DNA of 64,000 nucleotides. Source: Ensifer sp. IC3342. GTDB taxonomy: Bacteria > Pseudomonadota > Alphaproteobacteria > Rhizobiales > Rhizobiaceae. Position numbers and translations under genes: made by a program. The notes below the pieces were generated by a model. That model did no database searches. It saw nothing but the letters and a program-made list of their open reading frames with translations, and was not told the DNA's origin. How positions within the stretch are numbered: position 1 is the stretch's first letter; every line of letters starts with the position of its first letter. The stretch covers positions 1,302,001 through 1,366,000 of the forward strand of contig NZ_JADYVE010000001.1 of NCBI RefSeq assembly GCF_020193655.1. Direction: 5' to 3'. Shown piece by piece: positions 52,911 through 63,462 of the stretch.

Positions 52911-55145
52911 ATGGCAGCACGCGGCAAATCAGGACAACGGATCGAGCCCTCCTTCGGCGGCGGCGACAACGATGACGACGATTTACGCGTCGAGGCGAGC
53001 GATCGCGTGAGTGGAGGTGCCCGCCGGCCCGCCCGCGGCAAATCCGAATCAGGCAAGCGAAAGACCCGCGGCAAGCGCGGTAGGCAGCGCGACTCCGGCA
53101 GCGGCGGCGGCTTTTTCGGCCTTGTCCGCAGGCTCGCCTACTGGTGCATCGTGCTCGGCATATGGGGTGCAATCGGCGTCGGAGGCCTGGTGCTCTATTA
53201 CGGCGCGCGGATGCCGAGCGCGACCAGCTGGTCGATCCCCGACCGGCCGCCGAACGTGAAAATCCTTTCGGTCAGCGGCGACATCATCGCCAATCGCGGC
53301 GCGACGGGCGGCGAGGCGCTGTCGCTCGAAAACATGTCGCCCTACATCCCTCAGGCGGTGATCGCCATCGAGGATCGCCGGTTCTACTCGCATTTCGGCG
53401 TCGATCCGCTGGGGCTTGCCCGCGCCATGCTGACCAATCTGATGAGCGGCCGCATGGTCCAGGGCGGCTCGACATTGACGCAGCAGCTCGCGAAGAACCT
53501 ATTCCTCTCGCCCGAGCGCACGCTGGAGCGCAAAGTGCAGGAGGTGCTGCTCGCCTTCTGGCTGGAGCAGAAATACTCCAAGGAACAGATTCTCGCGATG
53601 TATCTCAACCGCGTGTTCTTCGGTTCCAACGCCTATGGCGTCGAGGCCGCGTCGCGGCGCTACTTCAACAAGTCGGCGCGCGACGTCAATCTCGGCGAGG
53701 CGGCGGTGCTCGCCGGGCTGCTCAAGGCACCTTCTCGCCTCTCGCCGGCGCGCGACCCTGAAGCCGCCGAGGAGCGCGCGCAGGTGGTGCTTGGCGCGAT
53801 GCGCGAGGAAGGCTTCATCACCGACGCCGAGATCAAGACGGCCATGTCGCAAACCCCGACAAAGGCCAAGAGCTTCTGGTCGGGCGCCGAGCACTATGTC
53901 GCCGACATGGTCATGGACCAGCTTCCCGGCATGATCGGTGAAATCAACCAGGACCTGGTGATCGACACGACGATCGACCTGACGCTTGAGAAGAAAGCCG
54001 AGGAAGCCATTTCCGCGACACTCGATGCGGAGGGCGGCAAGCTCAACGCCTCGCAAGCCGCCCTCGTGTCGATCGACGGCACCGGCGCCATCAGGGCATT
54101 GGTCGGCGGCCGGGACTATGCCGAAAGCCAGTTCGACCGCGCCTCGAAGGCCAAGCGCCAGCCGGGCTCCGCCTTCAAGCCCTTCGTCTATGCGGCAGCC
54201 CTCGAAATCGGCCGCACGCCGATGTCGGTCCGAAACGACGCGCCGGTCAGGATCGGCAACTGGACGCCGGAAAACTACGACCAGAAATACCGCGGCGAGG
54301 TCACGCTCGCTTACGCGCTCGCCAACTCGCTGAACACGATCGCGGCTGAACTCGTGATGGAAGTCGGCCCGCAGAATGTGGTCAAGCTCGCGCATCGGCT
54401 CGGGATCGATTCGGAGATGCAGGCAAACGCTTCGATCGCGCTCGGAACGTCTGAAGTCAGCCTCGTCGAACTCACCTCCTCCTACGCACCCTTCATGAAC
54501 GGCGGCTTCAAGGCGACACCGCACGTCATCCGCCGCATTTCCACCGCCGACGGCACGGTGCTCTATGAAAACACCTACGACAATCCGCCGCGCGTGCTCG
54601 ATCCGGCGATCGTCAGCGAGATGAACCAGATGATGGTGCGCGTGCTGACAAACGGCACCGGCAAGAAGGCTCGCATCGAAGGCTGGGAGGCGGCCGGTAA
54701 GACGGGAACCACGCAATCGTTCCGCGACGCGCTCTTCGTCGGCTACACGTCGAACCTGACGACCGGCGTCTGGTTCGGCAATGACGACGGCAAGTCGATG
54801 AAGAAGGTCACCGGCGGCGGGCTTCCGGCCAAGGCTTGGCATGAATTCATGACCGCCGCCCACGAGGGCCTGTCGCCTTCGCCGCTTTTCGGGACGACTG
54901 GCGTGCAGCCTGTGTTCGACAGCGGCGACGCGGTCGCCGGCCCCGGCACCCTCCCGGACGGTTTCGCAGCCACCAATCCCGATGCGTTTCCCGAACCGCC
55001 GGCAAGCGTGGACGGTACGGCCGCTATCGAGCAGGTGCGACCCGCCAACGATGAGAGCGCCGGGCCTATCCCGCCCGCAGGTGTCGGCGAGACGACCGGC
55101 GCGACCCGCCGGACGACGCTTTTTGATCTGTTGACGGGCGGTTGA
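52911..55145 (+). CDS. class A penicillin-binding protein (transglycosylase/transpeptidase)
   Basis: Polymerises and cross-links peptidoglycan. 744 residues from ATG 52911; the frame is open 129 bases further 5' but lacks PBP features. A charged, disordered cytoplasmic N-terminus (about 1-60) precedes one transmembrane anchor at about 72-96 (LAYWCIVLGIWGAIGVGGLV). GT51 domain: AIEDRRFYSHFGVDPLG and QGGSTLTQQLAKNLFLS (about 150-200). Transpeptidase: SxxK Ser in QPGSAFKPFVY, SxN in LANSLNT, and KTG in GKTGTTQSF. The C-terminal tail is Pro/Gly/Ala-rich. It stands before dnaK with its own transcription unit. Confidence 0.93.
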   Translation: MAARGKSGQRIEPSFGGGDNDDDDLRVEASDRVSGGARRPARGKSESGKRKTRGKRGRQRDSGSGGGFFGLVRRLAYWCIVLGIWGAIGVGGLVLYYGARMPSATSWSIPDRPPNVKILSVSGDIIANRGATGGEALSLENMSPYIPQAVIAIEDRRFYSHFGVDPLGLARAMLTNLMSGRMVQGGSTLTQQLAKNLFLSPERTLERKVQEVLLAFWLEQKYSKEQILAMYLNRVFFGSNAYGVEAASRRYFNKSARDVNLGEAAVLAGLLKAPSRLSPARDPEAAEERAQVVLGAMREEGFITDAEIKTAMSQTPTKAKSFWSGAEHYVADMVMDQLPGMIGEINQDLVIDTTIDLTLEKKAEEAISATLDAEGGKLNASQAALVSIDGTGAIRALVGGRDYAESQFDRASKAKRQPGSAFKPFVYAAALEIGRTPMSVRNDAPVRIGNWTPENYDQKYRGEVTLAYALANSLNTIAAELVMEVGPQNVVKLAHRLGIDSEMQANASIALGTSEVSLVELTSSYAPFMNGGFKATPHVIRRISTADGTVLYENTYDNPPRVLDPAIVSEMNQMMVRVLTNGTGKKARIEGWEAAGKTGTTQSFRDALFVGYTSNLTTGVWFGNDDGKSMKKVTGGGLPAKAWHEFMTAAHEGLSPSPLFGTTGVQPVFDSGDAVAGPGTLPDGFAATNPDAFPEPPASVDGTAAIEQVRPANDESAGPIPPAGVGETTGATRRTTLFDLLTGG

Positions 55146-55264
55146 GCCGCAGCGCCGACTTCGTGTTCGACCGGATTCGCCGATGGCGCCAAGGTGCGGT
55201 GTCGATATCGCTTCTTCCGCCATCAAGAGCGCTTGCTTTTGCCCCTGATCCCCCCGCAGAATGC

Positions 55265-55294
55265 CTTGCAGTCCGAAACGCCGGTCCTTATATA
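55265..55294 (+). promoter_or_regulatory. candidate dnaK promoter
   Basis: CTTGCA (55265-55270), then CCTTATATA (55286-55294). The -35 fits both the sigma-70 and the RpoH (CTTGnn) patterns of rhizobia, and TATATA is a good -10 with an 18-bp spacer. Heat-shock control is expected for dnaK, but the sequence cannot decide which sigma factor is used. It lies about 110 bases before the start. Confidence 0.5.
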
Positions 55295-55405
55295 CGCCGC
55301 ATCGACGCAGCCTCGGCTGCAGTGAAATCCAAAGACCATCCCGTTAGGGGCTGTCCCACGAATGCCTGACCGGGTTCCGACAGTCCGCTGCAAGGAGAGA
55401 ACGAC

Positions 55406-57328
<1,923 letters not shown>

Positions 57329-57354
57329 GGCCTCTTTCGATCGTTAATCAAAGG

Positions 57355-57381
57355 AGCCCGGGAGCGATCCCGGGCTTTTTT
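57355..57381 (+). terminator. Rho-independent terminator of dnaK
   Basis: AGCCCGGGA / TCCCGGGCT stem, loop GCGA, followed by TTTTTT, 26 bases after the dnaK stop. It implies that dnaJ is expressed by read-through or from its own promoter. Confidence 0.95.
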
Positions 57382-57594
57382 CATGCCCGTGCGACCGCCG
57401 GCATGCGACCGATCGGGTGACAACGACGACGCAACAGGCCGCACGAGTGCTGATTTTCGACAAAAAACCACGCGTACCCCGAGTTGGCTATGGTATCGCG
57501 CTTCAAGGTTTACTAAATCCTGTGGCAAGATAATCAGGCAGCAGCCGCCGGACCCCGCGCTGGCACGCCTTGTCAATGGGACATTCTTTGAAGC

Positions 57595-58737
57595 ATGAAA
57601 CGTGATCTTTACGAAACGCTCGGCGTTGGAAGAAGTGCGGATGAGAAGGAGCTGAAGAGCGCCTTCCGCAAATTGGCGATGAAATATCACCCGGACAAGA
57701 ACCCGGGCGACGCTGAAGCGGAAAAGTCTTTCAAAGAGATCAACGAAGCCTACGAGACGCTGAAGGACCCGCAGAAGCGCGCGGCCTACGACCGCTACGG
57801 TCACGCCGCATTCGAGCAGGGCGGCATGGGCGGCGGCTTCGGCAACGGCTTTGCGGGCGGCGGCGCCGGCGGCTTCTCCGACATCTTCGAGGACATCTTC
57901 GGCGAGATGATGGGCGGGGGGCGCCAGCGGCGCTCTGCCGGAGGGCGCGAGCGGGGCGCCGATCTTCGCTACAACATGGAAATCTCGCTCGAAGAGGCCT
58001 ATTCCGGCAAGACGGCGCAGATCCGCGTGCCGACATCGATCACCTGTGACGTCTGCAGCGGCAGCGGCGCCAAGCCCGGCACGAGCCCGAAAACCTGTGC
58101 GACCTGTCAAGGTTCCGGCCGCGTGCGCGCAGCGCAGGGCTTCTTCTCGATCGAGCGTACCTGCCCGACCTGCGGCGGCCGCGGCCAGACGATCACCGAC
58201 CCCTGCACCAAATGCCACGGCCAGGGCCGGGTCATGGAGGAGCGTACGCTTTCGGTCAACATTCCGGCCGGTATCGAGGACGGGACGCGCATTCGGCTCT
58301 CCGGCGAAGGCGAGGCGGGCCTTCGCGGCGGCCCGGCGGGCGACCTCTATATCTTCCTCTCGGTCAAACCGCATGAATTCTACCAGCGTGACGGTGCCGA
58401 CCTCTATTGCAGTGTGCCGATCTCGATGACGACGGCCGCGCTCGGCGGCAAATTCGACGTGGCGACGCTCGATGGCACCAAGTCCCGCGTCACCGTGCCG
58501 GAAGGCACGCAGGCCGGCAAGCAGTTCCGCCTGAAGGGCAAGGGCATGCCGGTGCTGCGCTCCAACCAGAGCGGCGACCTCTACATCCAGATCCAGATCG
58601 AGACGCCGCAGAAGCTGACCAAGCGGCAACGTGAGCTGCTGCAGGAGTTCGAGCAGATCTCGTCCAAGGAGAACAATCCGGAATCAACAGGCTTCTTCGC
58701 CCGGATGAAGGATTTCTTCGATACGCTCAGCGACTAG
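57595..58737 (+). CDS. dnaJ: chaperone protein DnaJ (Hsp40)
   Basis: 380 residues. J domain with [11 protein letters not shown] (HPD at about 33-35), a Gly/Phe-rich segment ([19 protein letters not shown], about 78-96), and a zinc domain with four CxxCxGxG repeats ([32 protein letters not shown]; about 150-210). A C-terminal substrate-binding domain follows. It stimulates DnaK ATPase and presents unfolded clients. No strong ribosome-binding site is visible at ATG 57595. Separated from dnaK by 266 bases and a terminator. Confidence 0.98.
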   Translation: MKRDLYETLGVGRSADEKELKSAFRKLAMKYHPDKNPGDAEAEKSFKEINEAYETLKDPQKRAAYDRYGHAAFEQGGMGGGFGNGFAGGGAGGFSDIFEDIFGEMMGGGRQRRSAGGRERGADLRYNMEISLEEAYSGKTAQIRVPTSITCDVCSGSGAKPGTSPKTCATCQGSGRVRAAQGFFSIERTCPTCGGRGQTITDPCTKCHGQGRVMEERTLSVNIPAGIEDGTRIRLSGEGEAGLRGGPAGDLYIFLSVKPHEFYQRDGADLYCSVPISMTTAALGGKFDVATLDGTKSRVTVPEGTQAGKQFRLKGKGMPVLRSNQSGDLYIQIQIETPQKLTKRQRELLQEFEQISSKENNPESTGFFARMKDFFDTLSD

Positions 58738-58753
58738 TTAGTCCTTCAGATTT

Positions 58754-58868
58754 GCCCCTCACCCTAACCCTCTCCCCGTTCTGACGGGGAGAGGGGACTT
58801 AGGCGGCGCCGCAAGTCCCCTTCGCCCCGCTTGCAGGGAGAAGGTGGCCGGCAGGCCGGATGAGGGGC
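58754..58868. repeat. RIME-like double-palindrome element
   Basis: GCCCCTCACCCTAACCCTCT, TCTGACGGGGAGAGGGGACT, then AAGTCCCCTTCGCCCCGCTT and GGCCGGCAGGCCGGATGAGG. Same family as 27541 and 38323. It lies between convergent dnaJ and pit. Confidence 0.88.
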
Positions 58869-58989
58869 TATTCAACAGAAGACCGCCGCGGACGCTCCTC
58901 TCGACCTCCCGCCGCGATCAACCGCCGGAGGCTGAAGGCTATCGGTGCGGGGATGTCAACGCTGACTTCGTGCTCTCCGTGACCAAACG

Positions 58990-59994
58990 TCAGCCGAACA
59001 AGTCGGCTGCGAAGTAGGAAAGTGCGGCGATCATGGCAGCCGCCGGCATGGTGATCACCCAGGCGATGACGATGTTGCCGGCCAGCCCCCAGCGCACGGC
59101 CGAGACGCGCCGTGCCGATCCGACGCCGATAATGGCACCGGTGATCGTGTGGGTGGTCGAGACCGGAATGCCGAGCCAGGTGGCCCCGAAGAGCGTGATG
59201 GCACCGCCCGTTTCGGCGCAGAAACCCTGCATCGGGTTGAGCTTGGTGATCTTCGATCCCATCGTGTGGACGATCCTCCAGCCGCCGAACAGCGTGCCAA
59301 GGGCGATCGCTGCCTGACAGGTGATAACCACCCAGAAGGGTACATAGAATTCCGATCCGAGATAGCCTTGGGAAAAGAGCAGCACGGCGATGATGCCCAT
59401 GGTCTTCTGCGCGTCATTGCCGCCATGCCCCAGCGAATAGAGCGAGGCGGAAACGAACTGCAGCGCCCGGAAGGTGCTGTCGACGGCAAACGGCGTCTGG
59501 CGAACGAAGAGCCAGGACACGATCAGGACGAGAAGCAACGCCAGGAAGAAGCCGATGGCGGGCGACATGACGATTGCGCCGGCAGTTTTGAGGAGGCCGC
59601 TCCACACGATGGAACTGAAGCCGGCCCTGGCGAGGCCCGCTCCGACGAGGCCGCCGACGAGTGCGTGCGAGGAGCTCGAAGGAATTCCGAACAGCCAGGT
59701 GACGATGTTCCAGACGATCGCGCCCATCAGCGCCGCGAAGATGAGCTGCGGCGTGACGATGTCTGGATTGATGATACCCTTCCCGAGCGTCTCGGCCACA
59801 TGGAGGCCGAAAAAGAGAAAGGCGATGAAGTTGAAGAAGGCCGCCCACATGACGGCATATTGCGGCCTGAGCACCCGCGTCGAGACGATTGTCGCGATCG
59901 AGTTGGCCGCGTCGTGCAGTCCGTTGAGGAAATCGAAGAACAGGGCGACGGCGATGAGCCCCACGAGCAGCGGGAAGGCGAGCGTCGCATCCAT
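58990..59994 (-). CDS. pit: inorganic phosphate transporter (Pit family)
   Basis: 334 residues, ten or so transmembrane helices. The duplicated PHO4 motif appears as FFDFLNGLHDAANSIATIVS near the N-terminus (about 20-39) and GAIIGVGSARRVSAVRWGLA near the C-terminus. Low-affinity, proton- or metal-phosphate-coupled uptake. Its ATG overlaps the TGA of the DUF47 gene by one base (TGATG), so the pair is translationally coupled, as in the orfA-pit operon of S. meliloti. Confidence 0.95.
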   Translation of the reverse strand: MDATLAFPLLVGLIAVALFFDFLNGLHDAANSIATIVSTRVLRPQYAVMWAAFFNFIAFLFFGLHVAETLGKGIINPDIVTPQLIFAALMGAIVWNIVTWLFGIPSSSSHALVGGLVGAGLARAGFSSIVWSGLLKTAGAIVMSPAIGFFLALLLVLIVSWLFVRQTPFAVDSTFRALQFVSASLYSLGHGGNDAQKTMGIIAVLLFSQGYLGSEFYVPFWVVITCQAAIALGTLFGGWRIVHTMGSKITKLNPMQGFCAETGGAITLFGATWLGIPVSTTHTITGAIIGVGSARRVSAVRWGLAGNIVIAWVITMPAAAMIAALSYFAADLFG

Positions 59995-60638
59995 CAGACG
60001 TTCTCGATCACGATGCCACTGATCTCGTTCGCCACATCCTCGAAGCGATCGACGACTTTCTCCAGCTCGCCGTAGATTTCGCTGCCGATGATGTAAGCCA
60101 TGGGGTTGCTGGCGCCGTGACGCTGGAACAGATCCTTGAGCCCCTGGTCGTGCAAGTCATCGGAGCGACCTTCGACACGGGTTACTTCCTCGGCAATGGT
60201 GGTGAGGCGATGGGCATTCGCACCGATCCGGTTGAGCAAGGGTATGGCCTCGGCAACGAGATGGGCCGCCTGTACCACTGCGGCACCCATTTCCTGCATG
60301 CCGGGATCGAAGCTTTTCTGCTCGTAGAGCCGGATCGTCTTCACCGTCTTGTGCATCATGTCGATCGCGTCATCCATCGACTGGATGAGATCCTTGATGT
60401 CGCCACGGTCGAAGGGGGTGATGAAGCTGCGGCGCACCGCCAGCAGAACTTCGCGGGTGATCTCGTCGGCCTCATGCTCGAGCGCGACGATGCGATCGCA
60501 ATGGCGATCGATGTCCTGCCCTCCGGCAAGCAAAGCATTCAGCGCTTCCGCCGCTCCCATGACTGTGCGCGAGTGCTGCGCAAAAAGATCAAAGAATCGA
60601 TCCTCACGGGGAAGAAGCTTGCGAAACAGGCCGAGCAT
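59994..60638 (-). CDS. DUF47 family Pit accessory protein
   Basis: 214 residues, all-helical PhoU-like protein (MLGLFRKLLPREDRFFDLFA ... LEHEADEITREVLLAVRRSF ... DIKDLIQSMDDAIDMMHKTV). It has conserved Glu/Asp clusters typical of metal-binding PhoU folds. It is the first gene of the pit operon (orfA of S. meliloti) and is thought to regulate Pit activity. A Pho box overlaps its promoter region. Confidence 0.93.
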   Translation of the reverse strand: MLGLFRKLLPREDRFFDLFAQHSRTVMGAAEALNALLAGGQDIDRHCDRIVALEHEADEITREVLLAVRRSFITPFDRGDIKDLIQSMDDAIDMMHKTVKTIRLYEQKSFDPGMQEMGAAVVQAAHLVAEAIPLLNRIGANAHRLTTIAEEVTRVEGRSDDLHDQGLKDLFQRHGASNPMAYIIGSEIYGELEKVVDRFEDVANEISGIVIENV

Positions 60639-60656
60639 TGCAGATCCATCTGTCGA

Positions 60657-60674
60657 TTGTCACAAAACTGTCAT
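60657..60674 (+). promoter_or_regulatory. Pho box (PhoB site) before DUF47-pit, reverse orientation
   Basis: TTGTCAC AAAA CTGTCAT at 60657-60674: two 7-bp half-sites 11 bp apart as in the PhoB consensus. A weaker half (CTGTCGA) precedes at 60650. It reads away from the operon and lies only 18 bases from the DUF47 start codon, a position suited to repression. Confidence 0.8.
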
Positions 60675-60770
60675 ATTGCACCCGCGCGCTTAGGGAAAGT
60701 TCTCGAGCGAGTGAAAACCGAAGCTTCCCCACAAAGGATTCTGCGGCAAAGGGCCGCCCTGAAGCGGAAT

Positions 60771-60834
60771 CGCCCCTCACCCCAGCCTTCTCTCCCCGTT
60801 ATAACGGGGAGAAGGTCGTGGTAGCGCGATGAGG
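60771..60834. repeat. half-length RIME-like hairpin
   Basis: CGCCCCTCACCCCAGCCTTC then TCTCCCCGTTATAACGGGGA and GATGAGG: one hairpin of the RIME-like family with the second missing. It lies between the divergent DUF47 and recF genes. The remaining 120 bases before recF show no feature. Confidence 0.75.
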
Positions 60835-60956
60835 AGCAGAGAGAGGCTTTCTGTTAAGTCCGACGGCAAAGCGGCCCCGGCCCGAAACCACCCGTTTCGC
60901 CTTGCCTTGGCCTCGCTTTCGGCCTACCTGACAGCAATGTCGAATCCGGACCAGAG

Positions 60957-62081
60957 ATGCCGCACAAGGTCTTCCTCAACCGCCTGAAACTGACTGACTT
61001 TCGCAACTACGCGATGCTGGCGCTCGACCTCGACGCGCGCCATGTCGTGCTGACCGGCGAGAACGGCGCGGGCAAGACGAACCTTATGGAAGCGGTTTCG
61101 TTTCTCTCGCCCGGCCGCGGCCTGCGCCGTGCGGCCTATGCCGACGTCGTGCGCGTTGGAGCGGCCGACGGCTTCTCGGTGTTTGCGGCAGTCGAGGGCA
61201 TGGAAGGACCCGTGGAAATCGGCACGGGTACCGCTGGCACCGAGGATGGCCAAGCGCGCCGCCTGCGGCTCAATGGCACGCCGGCCAGGACCGTGGACGA
61301 GTTGACCGATCACCTGCGGGTGCTCTGGCTGACCCCGGCGATGGATGGCCTCTTCACCGGCCCGTCCGCCGATCGCAGGCGATTTCTCGACCGGCTGGTA
61401 CTCTCGCTCGACCCGGAGCACGGTCGGCGCGCCAGCGAGTTCGAGCGCGCGATGCGCAGCCGCAACCGGCTGCTGACGGAGTTTCGGCCGGATCCTGCCT
61501 GGCTCTCGGCAATCGAGCGCGAAATGGCCGGACTCGGAGTGTCCATGGCGCTGGCGCGACTCGAAATGCTGGGGCTGCTGACGGCGCTAGTCGAACGAAG
61601 CCAGAGCGAGGGTACATTTCCGTCCGCGACGCTGTCGCTCTCGGGCTTTCTTGACGACTTGCAAGGCCTGCCGGCCTACGATCTCGAAGAGCGGTACCTG
61701 GCAATGCTGCTGGAAGGCCGCGGCCGCGATGCCGCGGCCGGCCGCACGCTCGATGGTCCGCATCGCAGCGATCTCCTCATTCGTCACCGGGAAAAGAACA
61801 TGGAAGCCGAACGTTGCTCGACCGGCGAGCAGAAAGCGCTGCTGGTCGGCCTTGTGCTCGCCCATGCGCGGCTTGTCGGCGACATGACCGGCCATGCGCC
61901 CGTGTTGCTGCTCGACGAAATCGCTGCCCATCTCGACGAGGGGCGGCGGGCGGCGCTCTTCGACCTCGTCGACGGCCTTGGCGGTCAGGCCTTCATGACC
62001 GGAACCGACCGGACCATGTTTGCAGCGCTTGGCGAACGCGGCCGCTTCCTGACCGTTGCCAACGGACAGGTTTCCGGGTGA
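60957..62081 (+). CDS. recF: DNA replication and repair protein RecF
   Basis: 374 residues. SMC-like ATPase: N-terminal LTDFRNYAMLALDL, Walker A GENGAGKTN (about 34-42), signature region STGEQKALLVGLVLAHARL (about 284-302) and Walker B PVLLLDEIAAHLDEGRR (about 314-330). Binds gapped DNA and, with RecO and RecR (also in this window), loads RecA. It is not next to dnaN or gyrB here, the usual alphaproteobacterial scatter. Confidence 0.96.
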   Translation: MPHKVFLNRLKLTDFRNYAMLALDLDARHVVLTGENGAGKTNLMEAVSFLSPGRGLRRAAYADVVRVGAADGFSVFAAVEGMEGPVEIGTGTAGTEDGQARRLRLNGTPARTVDELTDHLRVLWLTPAMDGLFTGPSADRRRFLDRLVLSLDPEHGRRASEFERAMRSRNRLLTEFRPDPAWLSAIEREMAGLGVSMALARLEMLGLLTALVERSQSEGTFPSATLSLSGFLDDLQGLPAYDLEERYLAMLLEGRGRDAAAGRTLDGPHRSDLLIRHREKNMEAERCSTGEQKALLVGLVLAHARLVGDMTGHAPVLLLDEIAAHLDEGRRAALFDLVDGLGGQAFMTGTDRTMFAALGERGRFLTVANGQVSG

Positions 62082-62181
62082 GACTCGCACCTTGGAGAGG
62101 ATGCGGAGAAGAATCGATCACGTTTATGATATTCGGCCGGTTCGCCCCTAAATCAACGTGATGCAACGGAAAGGGTCCCGA

Positions 62182-62946
62182 ATGACGATCGACGCAAAGC
62201 TCGACACGGCGGAAATCGCCCGCTACGCACGCCACATCGTCTTGCCGGAAGTGGGCGGAGCGGGGCAGCAGAAGCTGAAGGCCGCGCGCGCTCTCGTCAT
62301 TGGCGCGGGCGGCCTCGGCGCGCCCGTGCTCCAGTATCTCGCCGCGGCGGGCGTTGGAACACTCGGCGTCATCGACGACGACGTCGTGTCGCTGTCGAAT
62401 CTGCAGCGGCAGGTCATTCACACAACCGCGGATATCGGCCGACCAAAGGTCGAGAGCGCCGTGATGGCGATCAATGCGCTGAACCCGCATGTTACGGCCA
62501 CGATGCATCACACGCGGCTCGAGGCCGGGAATGCGGAGGAAATCTTCCGCCATTACCATCTCGTCATCGATGGCTCGGACAATTTCGATACGCGTTATCT
62601 GGCGGCAGACACGGCCGAAGCGGCGCAGGTTCCGCTGGTCACCGGCGCCGTCGGCCGCTTCGACGGGTCCGTCACCGTGCTGAAACCCTACGAAACCGAT
62701 GCCGAGGGCCATCCAAACCCATCCTATCGCGACCTCTTTCCCGCCCCTCCCCCGCCGGGCGTGGTTCCCTCCTGCGCCGAGGCTGGCGTTCTCGGCGCCT
62801 TGACCGGCGTCATCGGCACGCTGCAGGCGATGGAGGCGATCAAGCTCATCACCGGGATCGGCCAGCCGCTCGTTGGCCGGCTGCTGCTCTACGATGCGCT
62901 CGCGGCTGAGTTCAGCACGATCCGGTATCGCCGTGGCGCAGCTTGA
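62182..62946 (+). CDS. MoeB/ThiF family adenylyltransferase
   Basis: 254 residues from ATG 62182 (AAAGGG upstream). E1-like fold: RYARHIVLPEVGGAGQQKLK, Rossmann GAGGLGAPVLQYLAAAGVG (about 36-54), the adenylation Arg/Asn region VSLSNLQRQVIHTTADIGRP, and SCAEAGVLGALTGVIG. It adenylates the C-terminus of a ubiquitin-like sulfur carrier, MoaD for molybdopterin or ThiS for thiamine. The single Cys and the lack of CxxC zinc pairs separate it from E. coli MoeB, and no rhodanese domain is fused. The carrier is not identifiable here. Confidence 0.9.
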   Translation: MTIDAKLDTAEIARYARHIVLPEVGGAGQQKLKAARALVIGAGGLGAPVLQYLAAAGVGTLGVIDDDVVSLSNLQRQVIHTTADIGRPKVESAVMAINALNPHVTATMHHTRLEAGNAEEIFRHYHLVIDGSDNFDTRYLAADTAEAAQVPLVTGAVGRFDGSVTVLKPYETDAEGHPNPSYRDLFPAPPPPGVVPSCAEAGVLGALTGVIGTLQAMEAIKLITGIGQPLVGRLLLYDALAAEFSTIRYRRGAA

Positions 62947-62953
62947 GGGCACC

Positions 62954-63416
62954 ATGAAGGTGATCCGCATCGACGGTCGCTTCGAAGAATTGCTAGCGCT
63001 GATCCTCGCATCCTTCGCCTATATGGATGGACGGACGGATCGATCCACCCTCTTCCGCGCATGCGCTGACGCCGGAAGCGCTTCGTCGAAAGGCCGAAGA
63101 CGAGATTGCCTTTGTTGCCCTCACCGGGCGTGATCTCATCGGCTGCGTGTTCTGCAAGCGGGAGCCGGATTGCCTCTGTATCGGCAAGCTCGCCGTCGCG
63201 CCCTCATCACAGCGCAAGGGCGCGGGGCGGCTGCTTCTCGCGGCCGCCGAAGAGATGGCGCGCGAACTGAAACTTCCCGCCCTGCGGCTGCAGACGCGCA
63301 TCGAGCTTTCCGAGAATCACGCGAGGTTCTCGGCCTGGGGCTTTGTCGAGACCGACCGTTCGGCCCATCCCGGCTTCACCCGCCCGACGTCGATCGAAAT
63401 GCGCAAACGCCTGTAG
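62954..63416 (+). pseudogene. GNAT family N-acetyltransferase split by a 4-base duplication
   Basis: The 5' part (ATG 62954, MKVIRIDGRFEELLALILAS) runs in frame up to about 63024. There the tract ATGGATGGACGGACGG contains an extra ATGG unit, throwing the frame off. The rest (ALTPEALRRKAEDEIAFVAL, the acetyl-CoA loop SSQRKGAGRLLLAAAEEMAR, ELSENHARFSAWGFVETD) continues in another frame to 63416. Removing four bases gives a normal 152-residue acetyltransferase. An ATG at 63027 could start a 129-residue product lacking the first strand. The substrate is unknown. Confidence 0.85.
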
Positions 63417-63462
63417 CGTTGGAACGACGCAAATCCGGACGGAAACCCGTTCTGGATTTGCT

